A stretch of 64,000 nucleotides of DNA from Rhizobium sp. BK418 (GTDB taxonomy: Bacteria > Pseudomonadota > Alphaproteobacteria > Rhizobiales > Rhizobiaceae). The stretch is from positions 578,833-642,832 of the forward strand of contig NZ_SLZK01000004.1 of NCBI RefSeq assembly GCF_004341105.1, in the 5' to 3' direction. Below are positions 34,785-43,656 of this stretch, in pieces. The first letter of the stretch is position 1. The number at the start of each line of letters is the position of its first letter. A model generated the notes under the pieces. It was given only the letters and a program-made list of their open reading frames with translations. It had not been told where the DNA came from and made no database searches. The translations under genes were made by a program, and so were the position numbers.

Positions 34785-35452
34785 TCGACAGGGGTTGCCT
34801 GGCTGACCTCGGCGGCTGGCGCCTGGTCGGCAATATGCGGCAAGACCTGTACCGCGGTGCCGATCGGGCAACGCTGGTAAAGATCGATGGCGTCTTCATT
34901 GAACATGCGGATACAGCCGCTGGAGGCATCTTTGCCGATGCTCCACGGCTCAAGTGTGCCGTGGAAGCGATAGCCTGTATCGACGCCGTCCCGGTGCAAG
35001 TACATGGCACGGGGCCCAAGTGGATTCTTTGGTGAGCCACCCGCCACGAATTCTGGCAGTTCGGGGTGGCGCTTGCGCATCTCCGGTGGCGGTGTCCAGC
35101 GCGGCCAAAGTGATTTGCTGTCGATCGTGGCGCGGCCGAACCATTTGAAGCCCTCGCGGCCGACGCCGACGCCGTAACGGATGGCCGTCTTGTTCTCCAT
35201 GATCACGTAGAGAAAATGGTGCCGCGTATCGACAACTACGGTGCCGATTGGTTCGCTGCTGAAATATTTCACCACCTGGCGGTGCCATTGCCTGTCGATT
35301 TTGGCAAAGTTCGTTGCTCGGAACGTGACGCCATTATCGACAGCGGTACCAGCGAAATAGGACGCTGCCTGAGCAAAAGCCGGCCTTTGTACCGCGCCTG
35401 CCCCAAGTAACGCCAATCCGCCAGCCAGAATATTCCTGCGGGTCCACACCAT
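34781..35452 (-). CDS. L,D-transpeptidase (YkuD domain), exported
   Basis: A wall-modifying enzyme that makes L,D cross-links or attaches proteins to peptidoglycan. It has an N-terminal signal with a twin-arginine-like start (TRRNILAGGLALLGAG) and a YkuD domain whose catalytic motif is RFHGTLEPWSIGKDASSGC followed by IRM. The central APRAMYLHRDGVDTGY-type stretch fits ErfK/YbiS proteins. The frame extends to 35476; ATG 35452 gives the better signal. Paired with the OmpA-like lipoprotein in an operon. Confidence 0.9.
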   Translation of the reverse strand: MVWTRRNILAGGLALLGAGAVQRPAFAQAASYFAGTAVDNGVTFRATNFAKIDRQWHRQVVKYFSSEPIGTVVVDTRHHFLYVIMENKTAIRYGVGVGREGFKWFGRATIDSKSLWPRWTPPPEMRKRHPELPEFVAGGSPKNPLGPRAMYLHRDGVDTGYRFHGTLEPWSIGKDASSGCIRMFNEDAIDLYQRCPIGTAVQVLPHIADQAPAAEVSQATPVE

Positions 35453-35683
35453 CGGCCATATCCCCCTCAAAGCCAAGCAGCGCGGCGCCAGTAAATCAGA
35501 TTTCTGATTTAGGACAATATAAAACTCTTCTCATCCCCCAAAAGATCGAGAACGAGTTGCTATTACGCCTGCAGCCTAAGTGCTTTGATGGTTATTGGGT
35601 GGAAAGGAGCTTACCGTGCGTTGGCCACCTAAAGTTCGCAGCGGTCTCGCGGCATAGATAATCTATAAGCCGGCTTCTGATTG

Positions 35684-35857
35684 CTACCAAGCCGTGCGCG
35701 CCGTACCCAGCGCGAAGGAGTGGGAGGAGGTGACGAGGGCGACATGAGCCTTGAGCGAAACGGCACAGTTTCCCGGATAAGAGAGATTGTGCTGGATCAG
35801 GTGCTTCAGAAGTTCGTCGACATTGCGCTTTTCAGTCAGCGGAAATGCCACAGTCAT
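35684..35857 (-). CDS. small hypothetical protein, 57 residues
   Basis: A short frame starting at ATG 35857 behind a strong GGAGG with 7-base spacing. The product begins MTVAFPLTEKRNVDELLKHL and has a helical, amphipathic first half; no signal or membrane segment is clear. I do not recognise it. It is preceded by a very AT-rich stretch that could hold its promoter. Support rests on the ribosome site and position, so it is tentative. Confidence 0.45.
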   Translation of the reverse strand: MTVAFPLTEKRNVDELLKHLIQHNLSYPGNCAVSLKAHVALVTSSHSFALGTARTAW

Positions 35858-36221
35858 ATGCGTTCCTCCAAAGAGCAAATTGACCTTCGGAGCGATTTAG
35901 GCGCGAATCCTTTTGCGCTGCAACAAGAAAATTTTAACGATAGAATTAAAATCGATTAGTTTCGTGAGGTGATTTTTAAAATCGTTTTAAATCCGCGACC
36001 GAATGTGGCGCAGCCCAAATCGGATTACTGCGACAAAATGCACGCAGCAGAATAAGACGTTGTTAACCATCCAGGTCCCAGATGGAGAGAGGTTTGAACG
36101 TTCTGCCTGAGGCGCGAGAATTCGGTCCGCAGCAGGACTTTGAATTCGCACATGTCCCCTTCGATGGCCGATGCAGACGAGTGGATTATGCGCTGGTGCG
36201 TTCTGTTCTCGGTGTGTGTCG
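35858..36221. promoter_or_regulatory. AT-rich divergent gap with 30-bp-spaced direct repeats
   Basis: Between the small minus-strand ORF and the PBP gene. TTAAAATCG occurs at 35946-35954 and again at 35976-35984, 30 bases apart, within a run much poorer in GC than its surroundings. No gene was seen. Confidence 0.4.
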
Positions 36222-37943
36222 ATGTCGATCATTCATAGTATCAGCTTAAGAAGCGGTCGGCTGGTGAAGCTCACCTTCGAATCTGCTCCCTTCACGCGGG
36301 CCGCTCGCAAGACCGGAACGGCACGGCAAGCGAGAAGCCGCATCGTCACGCTCGCGAGTGCTCTCAGCATCGTCTACCTCGGAATGTTCGGCAAGCTCAT
36401 CTATTATGGCCTTGCCGTCGATACGACGACATCGAGCATTCCGCCAAATCCGATCATGGCCTCCCGGCCAGATATTCTCGATCGCAATGGCGAACTTCTG
36501 GCGACCGATATCCGCACGGTTTCGATGTTTGCCGAGCCGAGCCATATGGTCGATGTGGATGAAGCGGTCGAGAAGCTCACACATCTTTTCCCGGAGCTTG
36601 ACCAAAAAGCGCTCTATCGGAAGCTGTCCGACAAGCGTTCGCAATTCACGTGGCTGCGCCGCCAGCTGACGCCGAAGCAACAAAGCGACGTTCTGGCCCT
36701 CGGCCTTCCGGCCATCGGCTTCCGCCCGGAGGTGAAACGCTTCTATCCCGGAGGGCGCACGGCAGCCCACATCCTCGGCTATGTCGATATCGACAACAAG
36801 GGCATGGCCGGCATGGAGAAGTATCTCGACATGCAGGGTCTTTCGGATTTGGAATCCACCGGACTTGCGGTGCGCGAGAATCTGGAGCCGGTGCGCCTGT
36901 CGATCGACATCCGAGCGCAGAATGCGGTTCACGACGTCGTCACCGACGCTATCACCACATACAAGGGCAAGGCTGCCGGCGCCGTCATCCTCGACGTCCA
37001 TACCGGCGAAGTGCTCGCCATGGCGTCCGCCCCCGATTTCGATCCGAATGATCCGCAGGCAACCGGCAGCGAAGGCTGGCTGAACCGCATGTCGAACGGT
37101 ACGTTCGAAATGGGCTCGACCTTCAAGACCTTCTCGATGGCATTGGCGCTAGACAGTGGCACGGTGAAACTCTCCGACAGTTTCGACGCCACCGGACCGC
37201 TGCACTACGGCGGCTTCACCATCCACGACGACCATGACGTGCCGCGCCGCTGGCTGACCATTCCGGAAATCTTCCGCTATTCCTCCAATATCGGCACGGC
37301 GAGGATGATGGACCTAGTCGGTATGGATCGCCAGAAGGACTATCTCACCCGGTTCGGCCTGTTGACGAAGATGCAAACCGAACTGCCGGAGGTGAAGACG
37401 CCGACACAGCCGAAAGTGTGGAAGAAGATCAATTCGATTACGATCTCCTTCGGTCATGGCGTGGCAACCACACCGCTGCAGACCGCGGTTGCCGGTGCCG
37501 CCCTTGTCGATGGCGGTGAGCTCATAGAGCCGACCTTCCTGCCGCGTACGGCCGAAGAGGCAGCGAAGACCGAACAGCAGATCGTCAAGAAAAGCACCAG
37601 CGACACGATCCGTTATCTCTTCAAGCTCAACGGCGAACAAGGCTCCGGACGCACCGCCGACGTACCGGGCTTCCATGTCGGCGGCAAGACAGGCACAGCG
37701 AACAAGGTCGTGAATGGCCATTATTCGCACACGCTGAGCTTCAACGCCTATCTGGCGGCCTTCCCGATCGATGCGCCGAAATATGTGGTGCTGTCCTTCA
37801 TAGACGAACCGCTGACCGGTCAGCACGGGCTGACATTCGCTACGAATACGGCAGCTCCGATGGTGCACGACATTATCAGCCGCGTCGCACCGATCCTGGG
37901 CGTCGAACCGGATTTCGGGCAGAACCTGCTGGCCTCATATTGA
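36222..37943 (+). CDS. penicillin-binding protein 2/3, FtsI-like transpeptidase
   Basis: A class B PBP of about 573 residues from ATG 36222. A single membrane segment lies near 42-65, then the N-terminal dimer domain (ASRPDILDRNGELLATDIRT), and the transpeptidase domain with the three active-site motifs STFK at 299-302, SSN at 354-356 and KTGT from 489. The sequence is close to rhizobial FtsI, which acts at the septum. The genes around it are not the division/cell-wall (dcw) cluster, so this is probably a second copy. A TetR gene starts just behind it. Confidence 0.92.
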   Translation: MSIIHSISLRSGRLVKLTFESAPFTRAARKTGTARQARSRIVTLASALSIVYLGMFGKLIYYGLAVDTTTSSIPPNPIMASRPDILDRNGELLATDIRTVSMFAEPSHMVDVDEAVEKLTHLFPELDQKALYRKLSDKRSQFTWLRRQLTPKQQSDVLALGLPAIGFRPEVKRFYPGGRTAAHILGYVDIDNKGMAGMEKYLDMQGLSDLESTGLAVRENLEPVRLSIDIRAQNAVHDVVTDAITTYKGKAAGAVILDVHTGEVLAMASAPDFDPNDPQATGSEGWLNRMSNGTFEMGSTFKTFSMALALDSGTVKLSDSFDATGPLHYGGFTIHDDHDVPRRWLTIPEIFRYSSNIGTARMMDLVGMDRQKDYLTRFGLLTKMQTELPEVKTPTQPKVWKKINSITISFGHGVATTPLQTAVAGAALVDGGELIEPTFLPRTAEEAAKTEQQIVKKSTSDTIRYLFKLNGEQGSGRTADVPGFHVGGKTGTANKVVNGHYSHTLSFNAYLAAFPIDAPKYVVLSFIDEPLTGQHGLTFATNTAAPMVHDIISRVAPILGVEPDFGQNLLASY

Positions 37944-38035
37944 GGGCGACACCGGCATTCGCCGAATTTTCATCGCTCTGCGTCATCTGGACTACACACT
38001 TGCGGCCTACGCCATTGGGCGGAGGTTCTCGCCTC

Positions 38036-38677
38036 ATGTCCAATCGAACGAACGTCACTGCAAAACGCCTCATGGATGCTTGCGAGCTGCTGCTTTGCGA
38101 GGCGCACGCCCTGGAAGAGCTGACAGCGCGCCGGATTGCGATCCAGGCGCAGGCGACGCCTTCGGCGATCGCCTATCATTTCGGATCCCAGGAGGAGCTG
38201 ATCACGGCTGTTGCCGAACGCGTCTATCGCCGGTTAAACGCTGAGCGCCTCAGCTTGCTGCAGAAAGCCGTCGATCGGCGGGCGCCCAATCCTCCCGATA
38301 TCGAAGAGGTGATAGCAGCTCTCGTCGGTCCATCGATCCGCTGGGCAACCGACCCGACGTCGAGCTATCCTGTGTTGTCGCACTTCACCTACATGGCCCA
38401 TTCCCACCGTGACAGCGCGCCTCTCTACCGTCGCATCATCGAGGATGTCGAGCATCACCGCGCCTTCATCCCGCAATTGAAGCGGATCGCGCCCTGGCTC
38501 GACGAGGTGGATATCGGCTGGCGTCTGAACTGTGCGCTCGGCATTCGCTCACAGGTCACCCGCAGCCGGCAGAGAACTGAGGTTCTCACCAACCATCAGA
38601 TGGATCTCGACAATCCCGATCTCGTCATCGCGCGAATGGTAGAGGTCATTGCGCCGATGTTCCGGCGGCCTTCCTGA
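38036..38677 (+). CDS. TetR family transcriptional regulator
   Basis: About 213 residues from ATG 38036 (GGAGG upstream). The helix-turn-helix covers about residues 10-55 (TARRIAIQAQATPSAIAYHF, SQEELITAV). The C-terminal part is helical with LSHFTYMAHSHRDSAPLYRR, a plausible ligand/dimer region. It is followed by a dyad at 38703 and the phosphodiesterase/ABC operon, which it probably controls. An earlier start at 37940 overlaps the PBP stop and is less likely. Confidence 0.88.
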   Translation: MSNRTNVTAKRLMDACELLLCEAHALEELTARRIAIQAQATPSAIAYHFGSQEELITAVAERVYRRLNAERLSLLQKAVDRRAPNPPDIEEVIAALVGPSIRWATDPTSSYPVLSHFTYMAHSHRDSAPLYRRIIEDVEHHRAFIPQLKRIAPWLDEVDIGWRLNCALGIRSQVTRSRQRTEVLTNHQMDLDNPDLVIARMVEVIAPMFRRPS

Positions 38678-38702
38678 CATCAGCTGATCCGGTCCGAACG
38701 TG

Positions 38703-38721
38703 TTTCGAACAGCATTCGAAA
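38703..38721. promoter_or_regulatory. TetR-type operator dyad TTTCGAA-N5-TTCGAAA
   Basis: A perfect 7-bp inverted repeat with a 5-base centre lies between the TetR gene and the phosphodiesterase/ABC operon, 67 bases before the phosphodiesterase ATG. The position and symmetry fit a TetR dimer site. Confidence 0.65.
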
Positions 38722-38787
38722 TCCGTCACGCCTGCGAAACACGCTCCCTCTATCGGTCCCTTAGGAGAACCGTCAGGGAGCCTTCCG

Positions 38788-39630
38788 ATGCGCCGCGATA
38801 CCACCTTCATTCATCTGACCGACCTGCACATCGGCACCGCCGATGATGACCATCTTTATAGCGATACGACCGAAACGCTCAGCCAGGTGCTCGATCTGGT
38901 CGCCACAGTCACGCCGAAGCCGCAATTCGTGATCGCCAGCGGTGATCTCACCAATCGCGGCGACGCGGAGAGCTTTCGCCGTCTGAAAGAAATCATGGAT
39001 GCGCGGATCGATGTGCCCGTCATCTATGCGCTTGGCAATCACGACACGCGGCCCGGCTTCTACGAGGGCATGGGCATCGCGACGGATGATCCGGACGCCC
39101 CTTATGATCACGACGACGTCGTCGACGGCATTCACATCGTCACGATCGACTCCTCGACACCGGGCCTGATTGGCGGCACGATCGATCCGGAGCAATTTGA
39201 CTGGCTGGCTTCGACGCTGGATACCCATTCCGACCTGCCAAAGCTCATCGTCGTTCATCATCCGCCGGCTCTGGGTGACGAACCCGATACAACCCATTGG
39301 CGCACCATTCATTTCCCACAGTCGGAACGGTTCCGCGAACTGCTCAAGGGCCGGAATATCGTCGGCATCCTCAGCGGCCACATCCATCACGACCGCGTCT
39401 CGGTCTGGCACGGCATCCCCGTCGTCGTCGGCACCGGCCAGCATGCTGCGACCGACATTCTGCGCACCGACATTTTGCGCATGGTGCGCGGCGCCTCTTT
39501 TGGTATCGGCACGATCCGCCCGTCCGGCCTCACTATGGCCTTCGTGCCGCTGCCGTCCGATCGCGCCGAACTCAACACCTATCCGCTTGAAATGCTGCTG
39601 GCGCGGGCTGTTCCCGTCGCCGCCGAATAA
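38788..39630 (+). CDS. calcineurin-like metallophosphodiesterase (CpdA/GpdQ type)
   Basis: A 280-residue dinuclear-metal hydrolase. The metal motifs are all present: DLH at 12-14, GD in ASGDLTNRGD (Asp53), GNHD at 83-86, HH in VVHHPPAL and GHIHHD. This set is shared by 3',5'-cAMP phosphodiesterases and glycerophosphodiesterase GpdQ. A GGGAG site precedes the start. As first gene of an operon with a UgpB-like binding protein, cleavage of a phosphodiester before or after uptake is a reasonable guess. No signal peptide was seen, so it should be cytoplasmic. Confidence 0.9.
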   Translation: MRRDTTFIHLTDLHIGTADDDHLYSDTTETLSQVLDLVATVTPKPQFVIASGDLTNRGDAESFRRLKEIMDARIDVPVIYALGNHDTRPGFYEGMGIATDDPDAPYDHDDVVDGIHIVTIDSSTPGLIGGTIDPEQFDWLASTLDTHSDLPKLIVVHHPPALGDEPDTTHWRTIHFPQSERFRELLKGRNIVGILSGHIHHDRVSVWHGIPVVVGTGQHAATDILRTDILRMVRGASFGIGTIRPSGLTMAFVPLPSDRAELNTYPLEMLLARAVPVAAE

Positions 39631-39646
39631 GTCCCAGGAGACAGAC

Positions 39647-40942
39647 ATGTTGCGCAGAACTGCATTGAAATTCACGGCAGCGCTCGCCGCCGTCTCGCTC
39701 TTACCTTTAGGTGCTTTTGCCGGAATGTCCGCATCCGTCGACAAGCCGGTGACGATCAGCTTCTACAACTACAATCTCGCCTCGGCGAGCGCCGGGGCCG
39801 ATGCGACCAAGGAACTGATTGCCGGTTTTGAAAAGAAATTCCCCAACATCAAGGTCGAGACCATCGCCGTCCCGTCCAATGAGATCATGTCGCGCGTGCA
39901 GGCCGATATCGTCGCCGGCAAGCAGCCGGACGTGGCGCAATTGGTTTTCAGGGATCTGATCTATATTGCCAGCGACCTCGGCGCCAATGCCCTTGAAGAT
40001 ATGGTCGATGAGAACGAACTGAAGGATCAGGTTACCGGCATGATCCCGCAGGGGTTGGAGCTTGGCAAGGTCGACGGCAAGACCTATGGCCTTGCTTATA
40101 CATTCTCGACGCCGATCCTTTTCTACAACGCCGACCTCTTCAAGCAGGCAGGCCTCGATCCGGACAAACCGCCCAGAACCTGGGATGATGTCAACGCTGC
40201 CGGCAAGGCAATCAGGGAAAAGACCGGCAAGAATGGCTTCTTCCCCGGCGCCTACGGCCCAACCGACGGCACCTTCGTCTATCAGTCGATCGTCATGTCG
40301 AATGGCGGCAGGGTGCGCGACGGCAACAAGCTGACTTTTGCCGACAAAGACGCGGCCGATGCCGTCAAGATGCTGCGTGGCATGGTCGACAGCGGCGCCC
40401 ATGCCAAGATCGATCCGGCCAGCGCATCCGATACGTTTGCCGCCGGCAACATGGGCATGTTCCTCTATACGAGTGCCTTGCTTTCCAGCGTCAAGAAGTC
40501 AGCCCAGGGCAAATTCGACCTGCGCCTTGCGCCGATGCCTTCCTTCGGCGACAAGCCGACGGCACCGACCAATTCCGGCAGCGCCCTTTTCGTTTTCAGC
40601 AAGGATCCCGGCAAACAGCGCGCCTCCTATGAGCTCCTCAAATATCTGACGAGCAAGGAAGCCTACACGATCATCACCAGCAAGATCGGCTATCTGCCGC
40701 TGCGCCTCGATATCGTCGATGACCCCAACTACCTTGGCCCCTGGGTCAATGAGAACCCGATGTTCCGGGCCAACCTCGAACAGCTTGACCGCCTGACGGC
40801 CAATGTCGCCTTTCCCGGACCGAACTATCGCCAGGTCGAAAAGATGATGATGGACGGTGTTCGTGAAGCCGTCTTTGGAAACGGTGATCCGGTCGAAGCC
40901 CTGAAGGGTGCGCAGGAGCAGGGGCAGGACCTGATGCCGTAA
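39647..40942 (+). CDS. ABC sugar/glycerol-3-phosphate-type substrate-binding protein
   Basis: A 431-residue periplasmic binding protein (family 1). Signal peptide MLRRTALKFTAALAAVSLLP ends near AFAG. ISFYNYNLASAS, LIAGFEKKFPNIKVE, FYNADLFKQAGLDPDKPP and the C-terminal FPGPNYRQVEKMMMDGVRE resemble UgpB-type proteins. CAGGAG lies ahead of the ATG. The substrate is not decided by sequence; a phosphorylated polyol or glycerophosphodiester is suggested by the gene beside it. Confidence 0.9.
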   Translation: MLRRTALKFTAALAAVSLLPLGAFAGMSASVDKPVTISFYNYNLASASAGADATKELIAGFEKKFPNIKVETIAVPSNEIMSRVQADIVAGKQPDVAQLVFRDLIYIASDLGANALEDMVDENELKDQVTGMIPQGLELGKVDGKTYGLAYTFSTPILFYNADLFKQAGLDPDKPPRTWDDVNAAGKAIREKTGKNGFFPGAYGPTDGTFVYQSIVMSNGGRVRDGNKLTFADKDAADAVKMLRGMVDSGAHAKIDPASASDTFAAGNMGMFLYTSALLSSVKKSAQGKFDLRLAPMPSFGDKPTAPTNSGSALFVFSKDPGKQRASYELLKYLTSKEAYTIITSKIGYLPLRLDIVDDPNYLGPWVNENPMFRANLEQLDRLTANVAFPGPNYRQVEKMMMDGVREAVFGNGDPVEALKGAQEQGQDLMP

Positions 40943-41013
40943 ACCTGCTTTGGAAGGTGAGGGGGCGGCGACACCTGCCGCCCTCTATGGGCAACCGATC
41001 GGAGCTTTCGCCA

Positions 41014-41967
41014 ATGACGGATATCCAGGCAGAGGTGGTGGGTCCCGCCTCAACGAAACAGGCTACGGCACGAGCGCAGATCACCCGTGAACGCTTCACC
41101 ATTTCACCCTGGCTATACCTGGCGCCCGCGCTCGTCCTGCTGATGGTTTGGACCTACGTGCCGCTCGCCGAGACATTTCGCCTATCTTTCTATCAGTGGA
41201 ACATGCTGCCGACATCGCCGCAACGTTTTGTGGGGCTCGCGAATTACCAGCGGCTGCTGGCGCTGCCGGAAATGCGTAATGCCCTCTGGAACACGCTCTA
41301 CTATACGATCGGCCTGTTTCCAATGTCGGTGATCATTCCCCTTTTCGTCGCAATCTGGACTCAGGATCTCGGAGGCCGCGCCCGAACGATTTATCGGGCG
41401 ATGATCTTCGTGCCGATGATCATCGCGCCGGTTGTCGCAGCCATTCTATGGCGCTGGCTTCTGAACGAGGACCAGGGGCTCGTCACGCTCGCCCTTGAAC
41501 GTCTCGGGCTTGGGCGCATCGGCTTCTTGACCGATCCTGCCTATGCCTTGCCGACGCTGACCTGGATCACCGGATGGAAGCTGATCGGCTTTTCGACCCT
41601 GCTGTTTTCTGCCGCGAATGCGGGGATCAACCCATCCTATATCGAAGCCGCGCGCATCGATGGCGCCGGCCGGCTTCGCATCATCTGCGATATCAGGCTG
41701 CCGTTGCTGTCGCCGACCATCCTGCTGCTCTCGATGATGACGGTGCTGTTCGGAGCGCAATGGAGCTTTGCCTATATCAACGTGCTGACCAATGGCGGTC
41801 CGCTCAAATCGACAACGAACATCTTCTATCTGCTTTGGGAATACGGCTTTCAAACGCTTTCGACCGGCTGGAGTTCGGCTGCAGGCATGATCGCCTTTGC
41901 CGGTTTCGCCGTGCTTGCGGCTCTCTGCATGTGGCTGACGAAGAGGATTGCCTTCTATGACAACTGA
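41014..41967 (+). CDS. carbohydrate ABC transporter permease (MalF/UgpA type)
   Basis: About 317 residues from ATG 41014, with six hydrophobic segments. The EAA loop is EAARIDGAGRLRIICDIRLP and the N-terminal SPWLYLAPALVLLMVWTYVP is usual for MalF/UgpA-type permeases. It overlaps the start of the second permease, so the two are coupled. Confidence 0.92.
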   Translation: MTDIQAEVVGPASTKQATARAQITRERFTISPWLYLAPALVLLMVWTYVPLAETFRLSFYQWNMLPTSPQRFVGLANYQRLLALPEMRNALWNTLYYTIGLFPMSVIIPLFVAIWTQDLGGRARTIYRAMIFVPMIIAPVVAAILWRWLLNEDQGLVTLALERLGLGRIGFLTDPAYALPTLTWITGWKLIGFSTLLFSAANAGINPSYIEAARIDGAGRLRIICDIRLPLLSPTILLLSMMTVLFGAQWSFAYINVLTNGGPLKSTTNIFYLLWEYGFQTLSTGWSSAAGMIAFAGFAVLAALCMWLTKRIAFYDN

Positions 41968-42817
41968 AGCCCTCCGCAATCACCGGCCGGGCCGATCGGC
42001 ACCGTCCCGCGGGCTCCTCCGCAAGTTCGGCGTGCACGCCATCATGATCCTTCTTTCGCTCATCTCGATCTTTCCGGTCTACTGGATGATCGTTACGTCG
42101 CTGAGGCCGGAAAACGAGATGTTCTCGACGGCGCTCTGGCCGTCCGATCCGACGTTCGACAATTACCTGTTCGTGCTGACGCGCGTACCGATGCTGCAGA
42201 TGCTCTTCAACACGGCCGTCGTCGCGGCCGCGACCGCCCTTCTGCAGGTGACTACGGGCATGCTGACCGCCTATGCGCTTGTGCAGTGGCGCATGCGGCT
42301 GTCGGCCGTTGTCCATGGTCTGATCGCCTTGTCCTGGCTGGTGCCGTTTCAGGTCACCATGATCCCGAACTACGTGCTCGCTTCCAGGCTTGGATTGCTC
42401 GATACGCTGACGGGGCTCGTCGTGCCGAACGCGGCACACGCCTTTGCCATCCTTCTGCTTTATCATGCCTTACGGGCTTTCCCGACCGAAGTGCTGGAAG
42501 CCGCGCGCATGGATGGGGCACGAAGCTTTCGCATTCTCTGGCAGGTCGTTATGCCGAATATGGGGGCGCCGATCGCCTCGCTTTCGATCATCGCCTTCAT
42601 CTCCGCCTGGAACGAATATTTCTGGCCGCTCCTGCTGTCACGCAGACCCGAAAACTCTGTCGTGCAGATCGGCCTGCAGATGTTCATGACGCAGGAGGGC
42701 AATCTGTGGGGGCCGCTGATGGCGGCCGCGGCGCTCGCCAGCCTGCCGATCCTGCTGATCTATCTCGTTCTCCAGCGGCACGTCATCGAATCCTTCATGA
42801 AATCCGGAATCCGCTGA
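41957..42817 (+). CDS. carbohydrate ABC transporter permease (MalG/UgpE type)
   Basis: About 286 residues with six hydrophobic segments. FPVYWMIVTSLRPENEMF and EAARMDGARSFRILWQVVMP (EAA loop) are typical of MalG/UgpE partners. It starts inside the end of the first permease gene. The C terminus is QRHVIESFMKSGIR, somewhat divergent from the common FVxGLTAGAVKG ending. No ATPase gene is found anywhere in this operon. Confidence 0.92.
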   Translation: MTTEALRNHRPGRSAPSRGLLRKFGVHAIMILLSLISIFPVYWMIVTSLRPENEMFSTALWPSDPTFDNYLFVLTRVPMLQMLFNTAVVAAATALLQVTTGMLTAYALVQWRMRLSAVVHGLIALSWLVPFQVTMIPNYVLASRLGLLDTLTGLVVPNAAHAFAILLLYHALRAFPTEVLEAARMDGARSFRILWQVVMPNMGAPIASLSIIAFISAWNEYFWPLLLSRRPENSVVQIGLQMFMTQEGNLWGPLMAAAALASLPILLIYLVLQRHVIESFMKSGIR

Positions 42818-42819
42818 TC

Positions 42820-43563
42820 ATGCAAAATTATGAGAGACTTATCGCGCTCACCGGCGCCCGCAACGTGCGCGACCTTGGCGGTTATCCGGCCGGCAACGGT
42901 GGACTGACGCGCTGGCGCTCGGTCCTGCGCGGCGACGCTCTGCATGCGCTGAGCGCGGCCGATATCGAGGCACTGATCGCTCACGGGGTGACGACTGTGA
43001 TCGATTTGCGCAACCCGCAGGAACTGGCCCGGGAGGCCAATCCTTTCACGAATGATGCGCGGGTTCAGTACGACAATGTTGCGCTATTCTCGGCATTGGC
43101 GCCAGTCGAAATGATGGCGGCGCAATCACCCCATTTCGATATGGGTGACCGCTACTGCCAGGCGCTCGATAATTGTCAGCCGGCAATCGCCAAAGTGCTG
43201 AGGACAATTGCACATGCGCCGGAAGGGATCGTCCTATTCCATTGCACAGCCGGCAAGGACCGTACCGGTATCATTGCCGCTCTGATGCTCGCACATGCCG
43301 GCGTCGACGACGCTGTTATCATTGAAGATTACGCGCTGACCGGATCGATATTCTCTCCCTTGCTTGCAGACCTCCACGCACGGGCGGTCGCGCGCGGCAT
43401 ACCTTCCAACCTTGCGGACGCAGTCCTTGCGTCGGCGCCGCACAGCATGGCCCGCACACTCGGCCACCTTGCCAGACGTTACGGCGGCGTTGATTCCTAT
43501 CTCACGAAGATAGGCTTGAGCCAATCCGACATCGCCAGCCTCGAGCGGCGGCTCTGCGTTTGA
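42820..43563 (+). CDS. tyrosine/dual-specificity protein phosphatase family protein
   Basis: A 247-residue phosphatase (Y_phosphatase3 type). N-terminal ARNVRDLGGYPAGN and the active-site loop HCTAGKDRTG, with nucleophile Cys142 and Arg148, are diagnostic. It begins two bases after the second permease stop and ends the operon. It may act on a phosphorylated small molecule made from the transported substrate, on phosphoinositides or on a protein; sequence cannot decide. Confidence 0.9.
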   Translation: MQNYERLIALTGARNVRDLGGYPAGNGGLTRWRSVLRGDALHALSAADIEALIAHGVTTVIDLRNPQELAREANPFTNDARVQYDNVALFSALAPVEMMAAQSPHFDMGDRYCQALDNCQPAIAKVLRTIAHAPEGIVLFHCTAGKDRTGIIAALMLAHAGVDDAVIIEDYALTGSIFSPLLADLHARAVARGIPSNLADAVLASAPHSMARTLGHLARRYGGVDSYLTKIGLSQSDIASLERRLCV

Positions 43564-43620
43564 GCTTGCCTCGTCTCGCTAAAAACGACTTAGCGTAATG
43601 CCGGCAGCTGCAGTGGCGGC

Positions 43621-43637
43621 CGCCTGGTTATCAGGCG
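43621..43637. terminator. hairpin between convergent phosphatase and reductase genes
   Basis: CGCCTG and CAGGCG pair perfectly around a 5-base loop, in the 93-base gap between convergent stops. There is no T-run. Confidence 0.4.
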
Positions 43638-43656
43638 ACCGTATCATAGCGGCAGG

